Of a stretch of 30,089 bases of DNA, positions 14,272 through 22,105 are shown in pieces. The stretch's first letter is position 1; the number at the start of each line of letters is the position of its first letter. Source of the stretch: an uncultured Treponema sp. (GTDB lineage: Bacteria; Spirochaetota; Spirochaetia; Treponematales; Treponemataceae); contig CAJPOF010000023.1 of NCBI GenBank assembly GCA_905372235.1, positions 1-30,089 of the forward strand, read 5' to 3'. The notes beneath the pieces were generated by a model, which was given only the letters and a program-made list of their open reading frames with translations, was not told the DNA's origin and searched no databases. The position numbers and the translations under genes are program-made.

Positions 14272-16548
14272 TTATTCTTGCGGAAGTTGAATCGTTGTCC
14301 CTGAAATTATATAGTCGGGATTTTTTATGTTGTTGTATCGGGCTATCATTCGATAACGCCACGGATTTTTGTAATATGCGTTTGCGATGTCCCAAAGTGT
14401 GTCGCCCCATTTTATTTTGTATGTGATTACTTTCGGTTTTTCCGGCTCGGAAGGTTTTTCCGGCTCGACGGTTTCAACGATTTTCGGTTCGGTTACTATG
14501 ACAATTTCGTCTTCTTTTGCTTGAGTTTTCGGGGCTGGCTTTGACTCCGGCATGGATTCAGGCACAGGTGCGGGCGCAGGAATCGATTCCGTGATTTTCT
14601 GTTCTGTAACAACCTGCTCGTGCGTATCTGCTTTTCGCTTTCCAAGAAGATTGTATTTTGAAGGAACGACCAAAAGCATAAAAACAACCGCGATGATACA
14701 TATGACCGCGCACACAAGACAGATTAGCACGGGAATCTTTGTTTTCTTTCGGATTTCTTCAGCTGTGCTGTTTCCTTCTGAATAGGAAGTCCCAGCAACG
14801 GTTTCTTTGTCATAAAGTCCGTCGAAATCAAGCGCGTTGCCCGTCTCTGCCATTGTGTTCTCGGACGAATCTGCAAAAATGTCGTCATCTTTTTCGTGTG
14901 CCGTGTCCATAAAATTGTCGTCATTCATGTTGAGGTTCTCCTCTGAGGGGAAGTCTGGTAAATCGAACTCTGAAAAGTCATCCGTCTTTGAACTTTCGGT
15001 TTCGGGGAAATCGGGTAAATCAAGTTCGTTCAGTTCGTTTGTGCTGTCCGTTGCTGCCGCATTTTCCGATTTGTCAAAATCAGGGAGCGCAAACGGGTCT
15101 TCCGATTCGTCCGCTTTTTGCGCATTTTCGTTTTCTTCGGACGTAGAATCGGACGGCGAGCCAGCGTCCAACGTTTTATCCGTGCCGTCCAATGAATCGA
15201 GCGAAGAAAACGGATCTTCCGAATCAGCCGATTCCGTGGCAGATTCTCCAAAGTCGGGAAGGTCAAAGTCCAATGTGTCGTCAAACGCACTGTCCGCCGG
15301 AGCGTCTTTAGCTTCGTCGATTGCGCTTTCTTCGGGAATGCCCGAAATCTCTTCAGTTGGGTTTTCGCCGATTTCGGGAAGATTCAAATCGTCGTCAAAA
15401 CTCGGAAGTTCATCGTCTGCGCTGTCGGAAAAATCCGGGAGCATATCGTCAAACGGAGATTTTTCTTCTGTTACAGTTTCCGCAGCGTTAGATTCTGAGA
15501 AAATATCGTCTGCGGTATTTTCAAGCGGTTCGTTCGAATCCGTTGATTCCGTGGCGGATTCTGCAAAGTCGGGGAGGTCGAAGTTCAATGTGCCTAACGC
15601 ACTGTCCGCCAAAGCGTCTTTAGTCTCGTCAATTGCGCTTTCTTCGGGAACATCGGAAATCTCTTCAGTTGGGTTTTCGCCGACTTCGGGAAGATTCAAA
15701 TTGTCGTCAAAACTCGGAAGTTCGCTGTCTGCGCCATCGGAAAAATCCGGAAGCGTATCGTCAAACGGAGATTTTTCTTCTGTTGCATTTTCCGCAGCGT
15801 TAGATTCTGAGAAAATATCGTCTGCGGTATTTTCAAGCGGTTCGTTCGTCGGGATTTCCGTATCGCCCGTCGGAGCGTCCTTAGTCTCATCGATTGCAGG
15901 AATTTCATATTCTGCTTTTTCGGAAATGTCTTTTAGCGCATCCGCCTTGTTTGCCATTGCATCAGAAAGGCGTTCCGAGTTTTTCTCTGAAGGCGTTGCT
16001 CTGTTTTTTTCGTTCTGCTTTGCCATCATTTTTGCCAAAAGTCCTCCGCCTGCGGCAACGGCTGCAACCGCACCTGCAGCTTTGGCGGCGGACGCATTGC
16101 TTTTTTCCGCGGATTTTTCAAGGGCGTTTTCGTTTTCCAAATCAACTGTTTCGGGAATGTCAAAATCATCGTCTTCCATTTTTACGTCGTAATTCATAGG
16201 TTCAAGCCTTTCTTCAAGCGTCCTAGAGACGAGCGTTATGTTGGCGTTGCTTGTCGCACCCGTTTCGGGATCGATAAGAACAGCGGAAAGCCTGTTGTTT
16301 TCGTCCAAGGTTATTTTTAGGGGAATATCCACGCTGACTTTTGGGTGGGCAATAAGATTGTTAATTTGCAAGGAATCGATATATTCGGCGTCTTCCATTG
16401 TACCTGTATCTGAACGGTAAAGGTCCACCACAACCCTAGACTGATTGTCCATGACTGTTGTCAGTCCGAGTTTTTTGCTGGCAGGCTGCCCGTCTTCCAG
16501 AATCGGGTAAAAAGAACCGTCCGCTAATTTTATTCCTATTTGTTTCAT
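14272..16548 (-). CDS. Single-pass membrane protein with an acidic repeat region and a C-terminal LysM domain
   Basis: A 758-residue protein I cannot name. Seen: an N-terminal globular part (about 1-115) with an odd resemblance to an Hsp70 substrate-binding strand (VDIPLKITLDENNRL); an Ala-rich segment near 160-175; a long Asp/Glu/Ser-rich disordered region (about 180-600) built from repeats of about 102 residues with recurring DFDLPDF-type motifs; one membrane helix (about 605-628); a Pro/Glu linker; and a LysM domain at 708-758 (YKIKWGDTLWDIA...NNIKNPDYIISGTTIQLP). The predicted topology places the acidic part in the cytoplasm and LysM in the periplasm bound to peptidoglycan; that is inference. 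GAGG precedes the ATG. A signal relay or scaffolding role between cytoplasm and wall is possible. Confidence 0.85.
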   Translation of the reverse strand: MKQIGIKLADGSFYPILEDGQPASKKLGLTTVMDNQSRVVVDLYRSDTGTMEDAEYIDSLQINNLIAHPKVSVDIPLKITLDENNRLSAVLIDPETGATSNANITLVSRTLEERLEPMNYDVKMEDDDFDIPETVDLENENALEKSAEKSNASAAKAAGAVAAVAAGGGLLAKMMAKQNEKNRATPSEKNSERLSDAMANKADALKDISEKAEYEIPAIDETKDAPTGDTEIPTNEPLENTADDIFSESNAAENATEEKSPFDDTLPDFSDGADSELPSFDDNLNLPEVGENPTEEISDVPEESAIDETKDALADSALGTLNFDLPDFAESATESTDSNEPLENTADDIFSESNAAETVTEEKSPFDDMLPDFSDSADDELPSFDDDLNLPEIGENPTEEISGIPEESAIDEAKDAPADSAFDDTLDFDLPDFGESATESADSEDPFSSLDSLDGTDKTLDAGSPSDSTSEENENAQKADESEDPFALPDFDKSENAAATDSTNELNELDLPDFPETESSKTDDFSEFDLPDFPSEENLNMNDDNFMDTAHEKDDDIFADSSENTMAETGNALDFDGLYDKETVAGTSYSEGNSTAEEIRKKTKIPVLICLVCAVICIIAVVFMLLVVPSKYNLLGKRKADTHEQVVTEQKITESIPAPAPVPESMPESKPAPKTQAKEDEIVIVTEPKIVETVEPEKPSEPEKPKVITYKIKWGDTLWDIANAYYKNPWRYRMIARYNNIKNPDYIISGTTIQLPQE
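15230..15848 (-). repeat. Tandem duplication of about 305 bases inside the LysM protein gene
   Basis: 15230-15536 and 15545-15848 are two diverged direct copies, differing by one codon in length and by scattered substitutions. Long identical stretches remain, such as the 3' part around 15484-15536 and 15793-15848. Partial further copies flank both. The reading frame is kept throughout, as expected for a repeat that expands and contracts by recombination. Confidence 0.85.
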
Positions 16549-16774
16549 AAACGCCTCGCTCTGTAAAATGCAGAAAAAATTACTCTCAAATTATCGGTAT
16601 AAATATGTTAGTCTAATATCGGCATTTTTGCAAAAATTGTATAAACGGAATTTAACGGTAAACGATTTTTTACATCTTTGCGGAAAACCGAAAGCGGAGC
16701 GAAAAATTGTCGCCCAGCTTTGGTCGGAACTGCCTAAAAATCAGTTGCTTTTTTGACAGCCCTGTTATTTTTGT
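16549..16774. other. Intergenic gap of 226 bases
   Basis: A 62-codon plus-strand frame (16568-16756) is present, but its product looks like no family and has no ribosome site; I treat it as chance. In minus orientation TTGCAA, 17 bases, TAACAT near 16602-16630 is a candidate promoter for the LysM gene. No strong terminator for the upstream YD-repeat-like gene is seen. Confidence 0.4.
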
Positions 16775-17611
16775 CTATTTTGCGTAATCGTAAACAAATT
16801 CCGTCATATCCGCCATTTCGTTCACGGTTGTTCCGAACTTTTTTGCCACATTGTAGACCGTAATTCGTGAGATATTTCCGGATGTGTCGTTCTTTACCAC
16901 GGAACGTTTTATGATTTTGTTTTCCGAATTGTATGTCGTTACTTCATTCAAAGTTTTGTCGCTTGAATATCTGAACACGTCCTTGAGTTTTACGCTTCCC
17001 ATTTCATCGTGGTACGAAATCGAATCGATAAGTCCTGCATCGTTGTAGGAATAACGTCGTTCATCGTCAAGCATTCCGTCGCCCGAATATTCATATTCAA
17101 CATCAAGTTTTTTTGCGGCGTTGTATTTGTAGATTATTTTCCAGATAAGTCCACCCTCGGCGTTGTAGTAACTTTCATCGGTCAGAATTTTATCCGTATA
17201 CGTGTAGATTGTCTTTGCTTTGAGAGTTCCGTTTTCCGTGTATTCCGATTCTTCGGATTTAAGCCCGTCTTTGTACGTAATCGCCGTGTTCCATATCTTT
17301 TTGTTGTCGGAATCGAAGCAGGCGCGCGCTGAAAGATTTCCCATGGAATCGTAGGAACTCGTTATCTTGTTTACAAGAACGTCCCTTGGCGTGAATTCGG
17401 AAGATTCGGTTACCCTTCCGAGAGAATCGTAGGAATTTACGATTTTTCTGCTTGGAGTGCGAAAATATTCTCCGAATTTTGACGCAATGCTGAAATCCGT
17501 CTGCGTGACAGTTTTTGCCTTTGTTTTTAATTGGTTTGCAGAAACGATGTCATAAGAAAATGAAGAAGCGCCAATAAGACCGGCGAACGCTATTACAAGT
17601 AACTTTTTCAT
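16775..17611 (-). CDS. Secreted YD/RHS-repeat-like protein
   Basis: A 278-residue exported protein of unknown function. The start MKKLLVIAFAGLIGASSFS is a clear signal peptide with no lipobox cysteine, so the mature protein is periplasmic or released. The mature part has about eight repeats of roughly 20-22 residues of the form Y-x-G-x-(L/I)-x-x-x-x-x-Y (YDSLGRVTES, YDSMGNLSAR, YNAEGGLIWK, YNDAGLIDSI). These resemble YD repeats of RHS proteins, which form beta-sheet shells, but there is no RHS core motif or toxin tip. An in-frame ATG at 17662 is rejected: GGAGG lies five bases before 17611 and the signal peptide begins there. A full-consensus promoter lies upstream, suggesting strong expression. 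Confidence 0.7.
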   Translation of the reverse strand: MKKLLVIAFAGLIGASSFSYDIVSANQLKTKAKTVTQTDFSIASKFGEYFRTPSRKIVNSYDSLGRVTESSEFTPRDVLVNKITSSYDSMGNLSARACFDSDNKKIWNTAITYKDGLKSEESEYTENGTLKAKTIYTYTDKILTDESYYNAEGGLIWKIIYKYNAAKKLDVEYEYSGDGMLDDERRYSYNDAGLIDSISYHDEMGSVKLKDVFRYSSDKTLNEVTTYNSENKIIKRSVVKNDTSGNISRITVYNVAKKFGTTVNEMADMTEFVYDYAK

Positions 17612-17631
17612 AAAGCCTCCGTAAAAGTTGA

Positions 17632-17690
17632 CCGATTTTCGGAATCGGACATGGACTATCATTATAGACGTAATAGTAGGAATTTGTCAA
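17632..17690 (-). promoter_or_regulatory. Full-consensus sigma70 promoter and 5'UTR hairpin of the YD-repeat-like gene
   Basis: Minus strand: TTGACA (17685-17690), an 18-base spacer and TATAAT (17661-17666), both boxes matching 6/6. The predicted start near 17654 gives a 5'UTR of about 43 bases with a CCGATT/AATCGG hairpin (17632-17637 with 17643-17648) just before the GGAGG. Confidence 0.75.
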
Positions 17691-17742
17691 AATGTATTAA
17701 GATTCTTTTATAAATGTACGGAAAATGTAAGCCTTCTAAAGT

Positions 17743-17791
17743 GCGGATTTTTTATTAATTTTGGAAAATTAAAATTTTTGAAAGAATCCGC
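17743..17791. repeat. Nested inverted repeat upstream of the UDG-like gene
   Basis: Outer arms GCGGATT (17743-17749) and AATCCGC (17785-17791) enclose the 18-base palindrome TTAATTTTGGAAAATTAA (17755-17772). It ends 25 bases before the ATG at 17817. It may be an operator, a 5'UTR structure or a cruciform-prone site. Confidence 0.45.
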
Positions 17792-17816
17792 TTGATTAAT
17801 CGCACATGGAGCGAAA

Positions 17817-18560
17817 ATGACTTTTGATGAATGGAATAGTTTTTTGACTTTCAGGAAGGAATTTTCCGAAAAGGTCATGGAATGGAAGCGTTTTTCCAAT
17901 CAACTTCTTCCTTTGCAAAAAACAGCGGCTATGTCGGACACGCCTTTTTACAATGTCGAAAATCCTCTTGTCTACAACACTGCGTTGGATTCCGTTCTGC
18001 TTGAAGACGAAATAAAACTCATTGTGATTGGCGATAATCCGGGAAAAAACGAGCAGTTGGACAAGAATCGCAAATACCTTGTGGGGCAGTCGGGAAAACT
18101 TGCGGAAGGATTTTTTAGACGGAACGAAGAATTGGGCGTGGATTTCAGGAAAAATGCAATCATACTGAACAAAACTCCCGTGCATACGGCAAAAACAAGC
18201 CATCTAAAATATTTATTAAAAAACGGAAGCGAAGAAATCGGGCAGCTGATTGAAGAAAGCCAAATTTGGTTTGCAAAAAAAACAGCGGAACTACACAAAA
18301 GTCTAAAAAATTGCCGCTTGTGGCTTGTGGGATATGCTGAACTCAAGCCGGGCGGAATATTTAGGTCTTATGGCGAAGAATTAAAAAAGTCGTATAAGAA
18401 AAATCCTTCGTGGAATAATGTCTATGTTTTTCAGCATTTTTCGATGAACTGTTTCAATAGAGATTTGAACGCATATCGTGCAAATAATCCAAGCCTAAGC
18501 CTTGAAAAATCGCTTGAATTGCTAGGAATCCTTCATAGAAAAGAAATATTTGGCTTTTAA
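17817..18560 (+). CDS. Uracil-DNA glycosylase superfamily protein
   Basis: A 247-residue protein with the overall pattern of family 4/5-type uracil-DNA glycosylases. GDNPGKNEQ (72-80) corresponds to the water-activating GEAPGxxED motif. YLVGQSGKL (about 87-95) matches the PFVGxAGxLL element, ILNKTPVHT matches the segment after it, and a late HFSMN may replace the HPS motif. The motifs are degenerate: the Ala of APG is Asn, and the four Fe-S cysteines of family 4 are not evident. Activity on uracil is therefore uncertain. GGAG lies seven bases before the ATG. The gene is monocistronic, divergent from the YD-repeat-like gene and convergent with the large lipoprotein gene. Confidence 0.65.
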   Translation: MTFDEWNSFLTFRKEFSEKVMEWKRFSNQLLPLQKTAAMSDTPFYNVENPLVYNTALDSVLLEDEIKLIVIGDNPGKNEQLDKNRKYLVGQSGKLAEGFFRRNEELGVDFRKNAIILNKTPVHTAKTSHLKYLLKNGSEEIGQLIEESQIWFAKKTAELHKSLKNCRLWLVGYAELKPGGIFRSYGEELKKSYKKNPSWNNVYVFQHFSMNCFNRDLNAYRANNPSLSLEKSLELLGILHRKEIFGF

Positions 18561-18600
18561 AAATGGCGGAAAATTTTCGTTTGCCAAATTTGTTAAATAT

Positions 18601-18631
18601 TTACCGGCGGCTTTGTTTTTGCCGCCGGTAA
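18601..18631. terminator. Strong hairpin between convergent genes
   Basis: TTACCGGCGGC (18601-18611) and GCCGCCGGTAA (18621-18631), a perfect 11-bp stem with a nine-base loop. It lies 40 bases after the UDG-like gene and serves as a probable bidirectional terminator, although neither flank has a long T run. Confidence 0.65.
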
Positions 18632-18637
18632 AATTCT

Positions 18638-18687
18638 GCGGACGGCAAGCGGAAGTAACTCCGTTTTGCCGTTCGCTATTGCTTTTT
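18638..18687. terminator. Second bidirectional hairpin between convergent genes
   Basis: GCGGACGGCAA (18638-18648) pairs with TTGCCGTTCGC (18666-18676) with one G-T wobble, and an inner CGGA/TCCG hairpin lies in the loop. A CTTTTT run follows on the plus side and AATTTT on the minus side. It ends eight bases before the lipoprotein stop codon. Confidence 0.65.
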
Positions 18688-18694
18688 GTGTGAT

Positions 18695-20251
18695 TTAATC
18701 CCAAGGATAGGGAGTAACTGTAAGTTTTATCGGTTCGTAGCTACCCTTGAAATAGAAAGCCAGGTAAAGCTCCTTTTCATTAATTTTCTTCTCCATGCGG
18801 ATTGATGTAATCAGCAGAGTGTATTCATTTGGTGCTTTTCCTTTAGCGACAGAAACGTATTGCTTGCTTTCTACTGCAAGGTCGTTAAGGCTTGTACCTC
18901 CATTTACAGAAAGATAACAATCATCCGTTTTGTGATTGTCATAATTAACAAAACTTGCATTCTTAAGCTGGAATCCTTTCGGACTTTTTTCACCCAACAA
19001 TTCTGTGTTGAAACTCCGTGGTAACCATTTTGATTTTGCAGTTGCTTTATTGCCCGAAATATTAAGACTGAATAGGAAATTTTTCTCTAAGAATTCTTTT
19101 GTAACTTTCATAAATCCGCTTTTTTCAACATGAACAGGTTTTACAGGAGGAGCATCAGGAGCCCCTGTATTTACAGCAGCAATATTAGCGGTTTTTTGGA
19201 CATAGTAATTCACTTTTATTGTGCCTGAGAAGTCGTCCGCTTCAATTCCGCTGTTTTTTGGGTCAAATATCGCATAAGATAAGTCGGAATCGCCGCTGCC
19301 GTTCACAATTTTAATGTGTCCGCCGTCCTTTTTATAAGTGTCCTGATATTTTTTGAATTTTGAGCCGTCGCCGACACCGACATTGAAAATGTTATTTGGC
19401 GTTATGTTCTGATACTTTGCAAAAGCATAAATGGACGACGCAAACGTATCTGTCGGCACTTTGAGTATGTCGTCCTTAATTTTTTCTTGCACATACTCAA
19501 ATACATCTTTTTCTGTGAAATATTCGTATTTGATATCTCTAAACGCAGGACTTATGACCTCCATATTCTCTTCTTTAACATCTTCCGTGCCGCCTTCGGC
19601 AAGCTTCTTGTATACAGGTGCATATTTCGGAGAAACTTTGATTTTGCCGTCCGAGGTTTTCGTAAATGTAGCGGTCAGTTTATAAGGTTTTTCGGAATTG
19701 TTGAAATCTATTGTTTTTCCGTTTTCAAGAGAGTACGACAAGTTAAGATAGTTTTCCAAATTTGCGGCGTTTTTCAATTCGTTTATAAAAGCATCCAAAT
19801 TTAGGTTATCTTCCATTGCCGCATCAAGTTTTATTTTATCGCCATAAATTTTTGATGACGGTTTGCTGTTATAAGGATGAGTAAAACCTTGTGCGGTTAT
19901 CTTGTTGGAAAAACTTTTACCGCCTTTGTTTCCTTTTACTTCAACTGTAAAAGTTCCGCTCTTGTCGTCATATGAAATAATTTTCTTTTCGGTAAAAGTA
20001 AGCCCCGTAACGGTCGGAGTTTCGGTCTTAATTTTTTTTGCAGCGTCAGATGCGGTTATATCACCTTTTGTCAGAGAAAATGCGGAAACTAAGTCGTCAA
20101 GTTTGAATTCTACGGTTTCTTCGGTTGGGCTTGGAGTTGGAGATGAGCCGTTAGCGTTGTTGTCGGTATTTCCCATGTTTTGCATACAAGCGGATGCAAA
20201 AAGCAGTGCGGTTAAAATTGCGGGAAACACAATAATATTCGATTTTTTCAT
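18695..20251 (-). CDS. Large surface lipoprotein with lipoprotein-17-related (PF04200-like) domains
   Basis: A 518-residue predicted lipoprotein. The signal MKKSNIIVFPAILTALLFASAC ends at Cys22 with a loose spirochaete-type lipobox and is followed by an Asn/Ser/Pro/Thr-rich tether (about 23-45). The first domain, about residues 46-130, has the pattern GTFTVEVKGNKGGKSFSNKITAQGF. A later segment, GTIKVNYYVQ (about 325-345), looks like a second copy. This resembles the lipoprotein-associated domain of mycoplasma and treponemal surface proteins; I am moderately sure. No enzymatic motif is seen. Function is unknown; an exposed, adhesive or antigenic role is possible. Start: GGGAGG lies four bases before the ATG at 20251; the upstream ATG at 20263 is ignored. 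The leader is long (see the promoter entry). Confidence 0.75.
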   Translation of the reverse strand: MKKSNIIVFPAILTALLFASACMQNMGNTDNNANGSSPTPSPTEETVEFKLDDLVSAFSLTKGDITASDAAKKIKTETPTVTGLTFTEKKIISYDDKSGTFTVEVKGNKGGKSFSNKITAQGFTHPYNSKPSSKIYGDKIKLDAAMEDNLNLDAFINELKNAANLENYLNLSYSLENGKTIDFNNSEKPYKLTATFTKTSDGKIKVSPKYAPVYKKLAEGGTEDVKEENMEVISPAFRDIKYEYFTEKDVFEYVQEKIKDDILKVPTDTFASSIYAFAKYQNITPNNIFNVGVGDGSKFKKYQDTYKKDGGHIKIVNGSGDSDLSYAIFDPKNSGIEADDFSGTIKVNYYVQKTANIAAVNTGAPDAPPVKPVHVEKSGFMKVTKEFLEKNFLFSLNISGNKATAKSKWLPRSFNTELLGEKSPKGFQLKNASFVNYDNHKTDDCYLSVNGGTSLNDLAVESKQYVSVAKGKAPNEYTLLITSIRMEKKINEKELYLAFYFKGSYEPIKLTVTPYPWD

Positions 20252-20488
20252 AAATCCTCCCAAAATATTGAATAAAATAAATTCTCTTGAAAATATTTTA
20301 TGCGGGAATCGATTCCGCCGGATTTTTAGTTTTGCGGCGGATTTTGAAAATCATTAATGCCGTAAGCCGTTCCGTTCGCACGCATTACGATGTCCGATAT
20401 TGAGAATATAACAAAATATACATATAGGTCAAGCGAATAACTTAAAGCCACTTTGACCGCATGTCTTATCTTTCTAAAAGTATTTTCG
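20252..20488 (-). promoter_or_regulatory. Promoter and long structured 5'UTR of the surface lipoprotein gene
   Basis: Minus strand: TTGACC (20427-20432), a 16-base spacer and TATATT (20405-20410), each box 5/6. The predicted start near 20398 leaves a 5'UTR of about 147 bases. It contains a TCCGCCG/CGGCGGA hairpin (20314-20320 with 20335-20341) and the overlapping perfect palindrome GGAATCGATTCC (20305-20316). The hairpin could alternatively end putP transcripts. The gap has no gene. Confidence 0.55.
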
Positions 20489-22054
20489 CTAGTCTTTCAT
20501 GTTCCTGTATATTTCGAATTCTTTTAGCATTTCAGAATCTTTGTTCCTGTCAAATAGGGAAACCAGTACGGTTACCAATAGGCATACGGTGAACGCAGGC
20601 AAAATTTCGTAGACGTTGAAAATTCCACCTTTAAGGTAGTGCCATGTTACATCGGTTATTCCGCCTGAAATGAGCCCGGCGATTGCGCCTTTTGCTGTCG
20701 TTCCTTTCCAGTACAGAGCAAGAAGCACAAGAGGTCCGAATGTTCCGCCGAATCCTGACCACGCAAATGATACGAGTCCGAAAATTGAACTGTTCGGATT
20801 TAGTGCGAGCGCAAGTCCAATCAGTGCGACGACAAATACGGATATTCTGCTTACAAGAAGCACGGTTTTGTCGCTGGCGTCTTTTTTTATAAGACCTTTG
20901 AATATGTCTTGTCCTATTGCCGATGATGCGGAAAGCAGTTGAGAGTCCGCCGTCGACATTGACGCTGCAAGAATTGCGCACAAAAAAAGTCCCGCGATGA
21001 ATGCCGGATACATTTTTAACATCGATTCGCTGAACACGGCTTCTTCAGTTCCCGGTCCTAAGATTTTTACGCCTTCTAAAACGGTGTCTACGGAATCTGC
21101 GCCAAGAAGAATGCCTTTGTTCAAAAGGTATGCCGTTCCAAGAGTTCCGATTACGAAAGTTCCTATGTATGAGATTATCATCCACGAAATTCCGATTCTG
21201 CGGGCTGTTCCGACTTCCTTGTTGGACCTTATTCCCATAAAGCGGACTATTATGTGCGGCATTCCAAAGTAGCCTAAGCACCACGAGAATGCCGAAATGG
21301 CGGAGGCCGGATTAAAAGTCTTGTTTGCAAGGAATTTTCCTTTGAAAATTTCTCCGAATTCTCCGCTCATGGCTCTTTCTGAAAATTCGTGTATCTGTTC
21401 TATTGCGTTTCCGATTCCGCCTGATGCGACAATCACGATTACAGAGGATGTCACAAATGCTATGAAAATCAGGGTGCCTTGGATGAAATCGGTGGTGCAG
21501 ACTGCTTTATATCCGCCTAGAATCGTGTAGGAAAGTATTATCACGAATCCTATCAAAAGTCCGATGTTCCAGTTCAGACCGAACACGGAACGAAAGAGTT
21601 TTGCGCATGCCACAAGTCCGGATGCCGTGTAAATAGTAAAGAACACGACGATGAAAAAAACTGAGACAATCATAAGGACGTGAGATTTATCCTTGAATCT
21701 GTTCGTAAGAAATTCAGGAATTGTTATTGAGTCCCCGAATGCAATTGAGCATTTTCTTAGTTGCTTTGCTATTAGAAGCCATGCAAGATAAGTTCCTACG
21801 ATAAGTCCTAGGGCAGTCCAAAATGTTTCCTTGAAGCCACCCAGATAGCAGAGCCCCGGAAGTCCCATCAAAAGCCAGGCGGAAGAATCCGATGCTTCTG
21901 CGCTAAGGGCTGTAACCCACGGTCCTACTTTTCTTCCTCCAAGGAAAAAGTCGGATGCAGAGTTGTTGTTTTTTGCCGTCCTTAGACCGACGAAAATCAT
22001 GAGACCCAAATAGAGTGCGAATGCAATTATTTTTGCTATCACGGAAAATGTCAT
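20489..22054 (-). CDS. putP: Sodium/proline symporter (SSS family)
   Basis: A 521-residue inner-membrane transporter that takes up proline driven by sodium. About 13 hydrophobic helices are visible. The SSS signature GLPGLCYLGG with the preceding LSAEASDSSAWLLMG is typical of PutP, and the STADSQLLSASS helix holds the Ser/Thr pair that coordinates sodium in E. coli PutP. The length matches PutP (about 500). CGGAG lies six bases before the ATG. The gene starts 51 bases after the GNAT gene. A weak TTTAGA/AATAAT pair in that gap could be its own promoter, or it may be read from the upstream unit. Specificity for proline rather than another solute is by resemblance. Confidence 0.9.
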   Translation of the reverse strand: MTFSVIAKIIAFALYLGLMIFVGLRTAKNNNSASDFFLGGRKVGPWVTALSAEASDSSAWLLMGLPGLCYLGGFKETFWTALGLIVGTYLAWLLIAKQLRKCSIAFGDSITIPEFLTNRFKDKSHVLMIVSVFFIVVFFTIYTASGLVACAKLFRSVFGLNWNIGLLIGFVIILSYTILGGYKAVCTTDFIQGTLIFIAFVTSSVIVIVASGGIGNAIEQIHEFSERAMSGEFGEIFKGKFLANKTFNPASAISAFSWCLGYFGMPHIIVRFMGIRSNKEVGTARRIGISWMIISYIGTFVIGTLGTAYLLNKGILLGADSVDTVLEGVKILGPGTEEAVFSESMLKMYPAFIAGLFLCAILAASMSTADSQLLSASSAIGQDIFKGLIKKDASDKTVLLVSRISVFVVALIGLALALNPNSSIFGLVSFAWSGFGGTFGPLVLLALYWKGTTAKGAIAGLISGGITDVTWHYLKGGIFNVYEILPAFTVCLLVTVLVSLFDRNKDSEMLKEFEIYRNMKD

Positions 22055-22105
22055 TTAAAACTCCGAAAACTTGATTTGTTATTATTACTAGAAATGGAAT
22101 ACAGT

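Noticed and set aside
14837..16192. 451-codon plus-strand open frame rich in serine, antisense to the LysM protein gene
   Set aside because: It mirrors the acidic, repetitive codons of the minus-strand gene; it has no ribosome site, no family features and a composition explained by the other strand.
16568..16756. Small plus-strand frame of 62 codons
   Set aside because: It overlaps the region that must hold the LysM gene promoter, lacks a Shine-Dalgarno and resembles nothing known.
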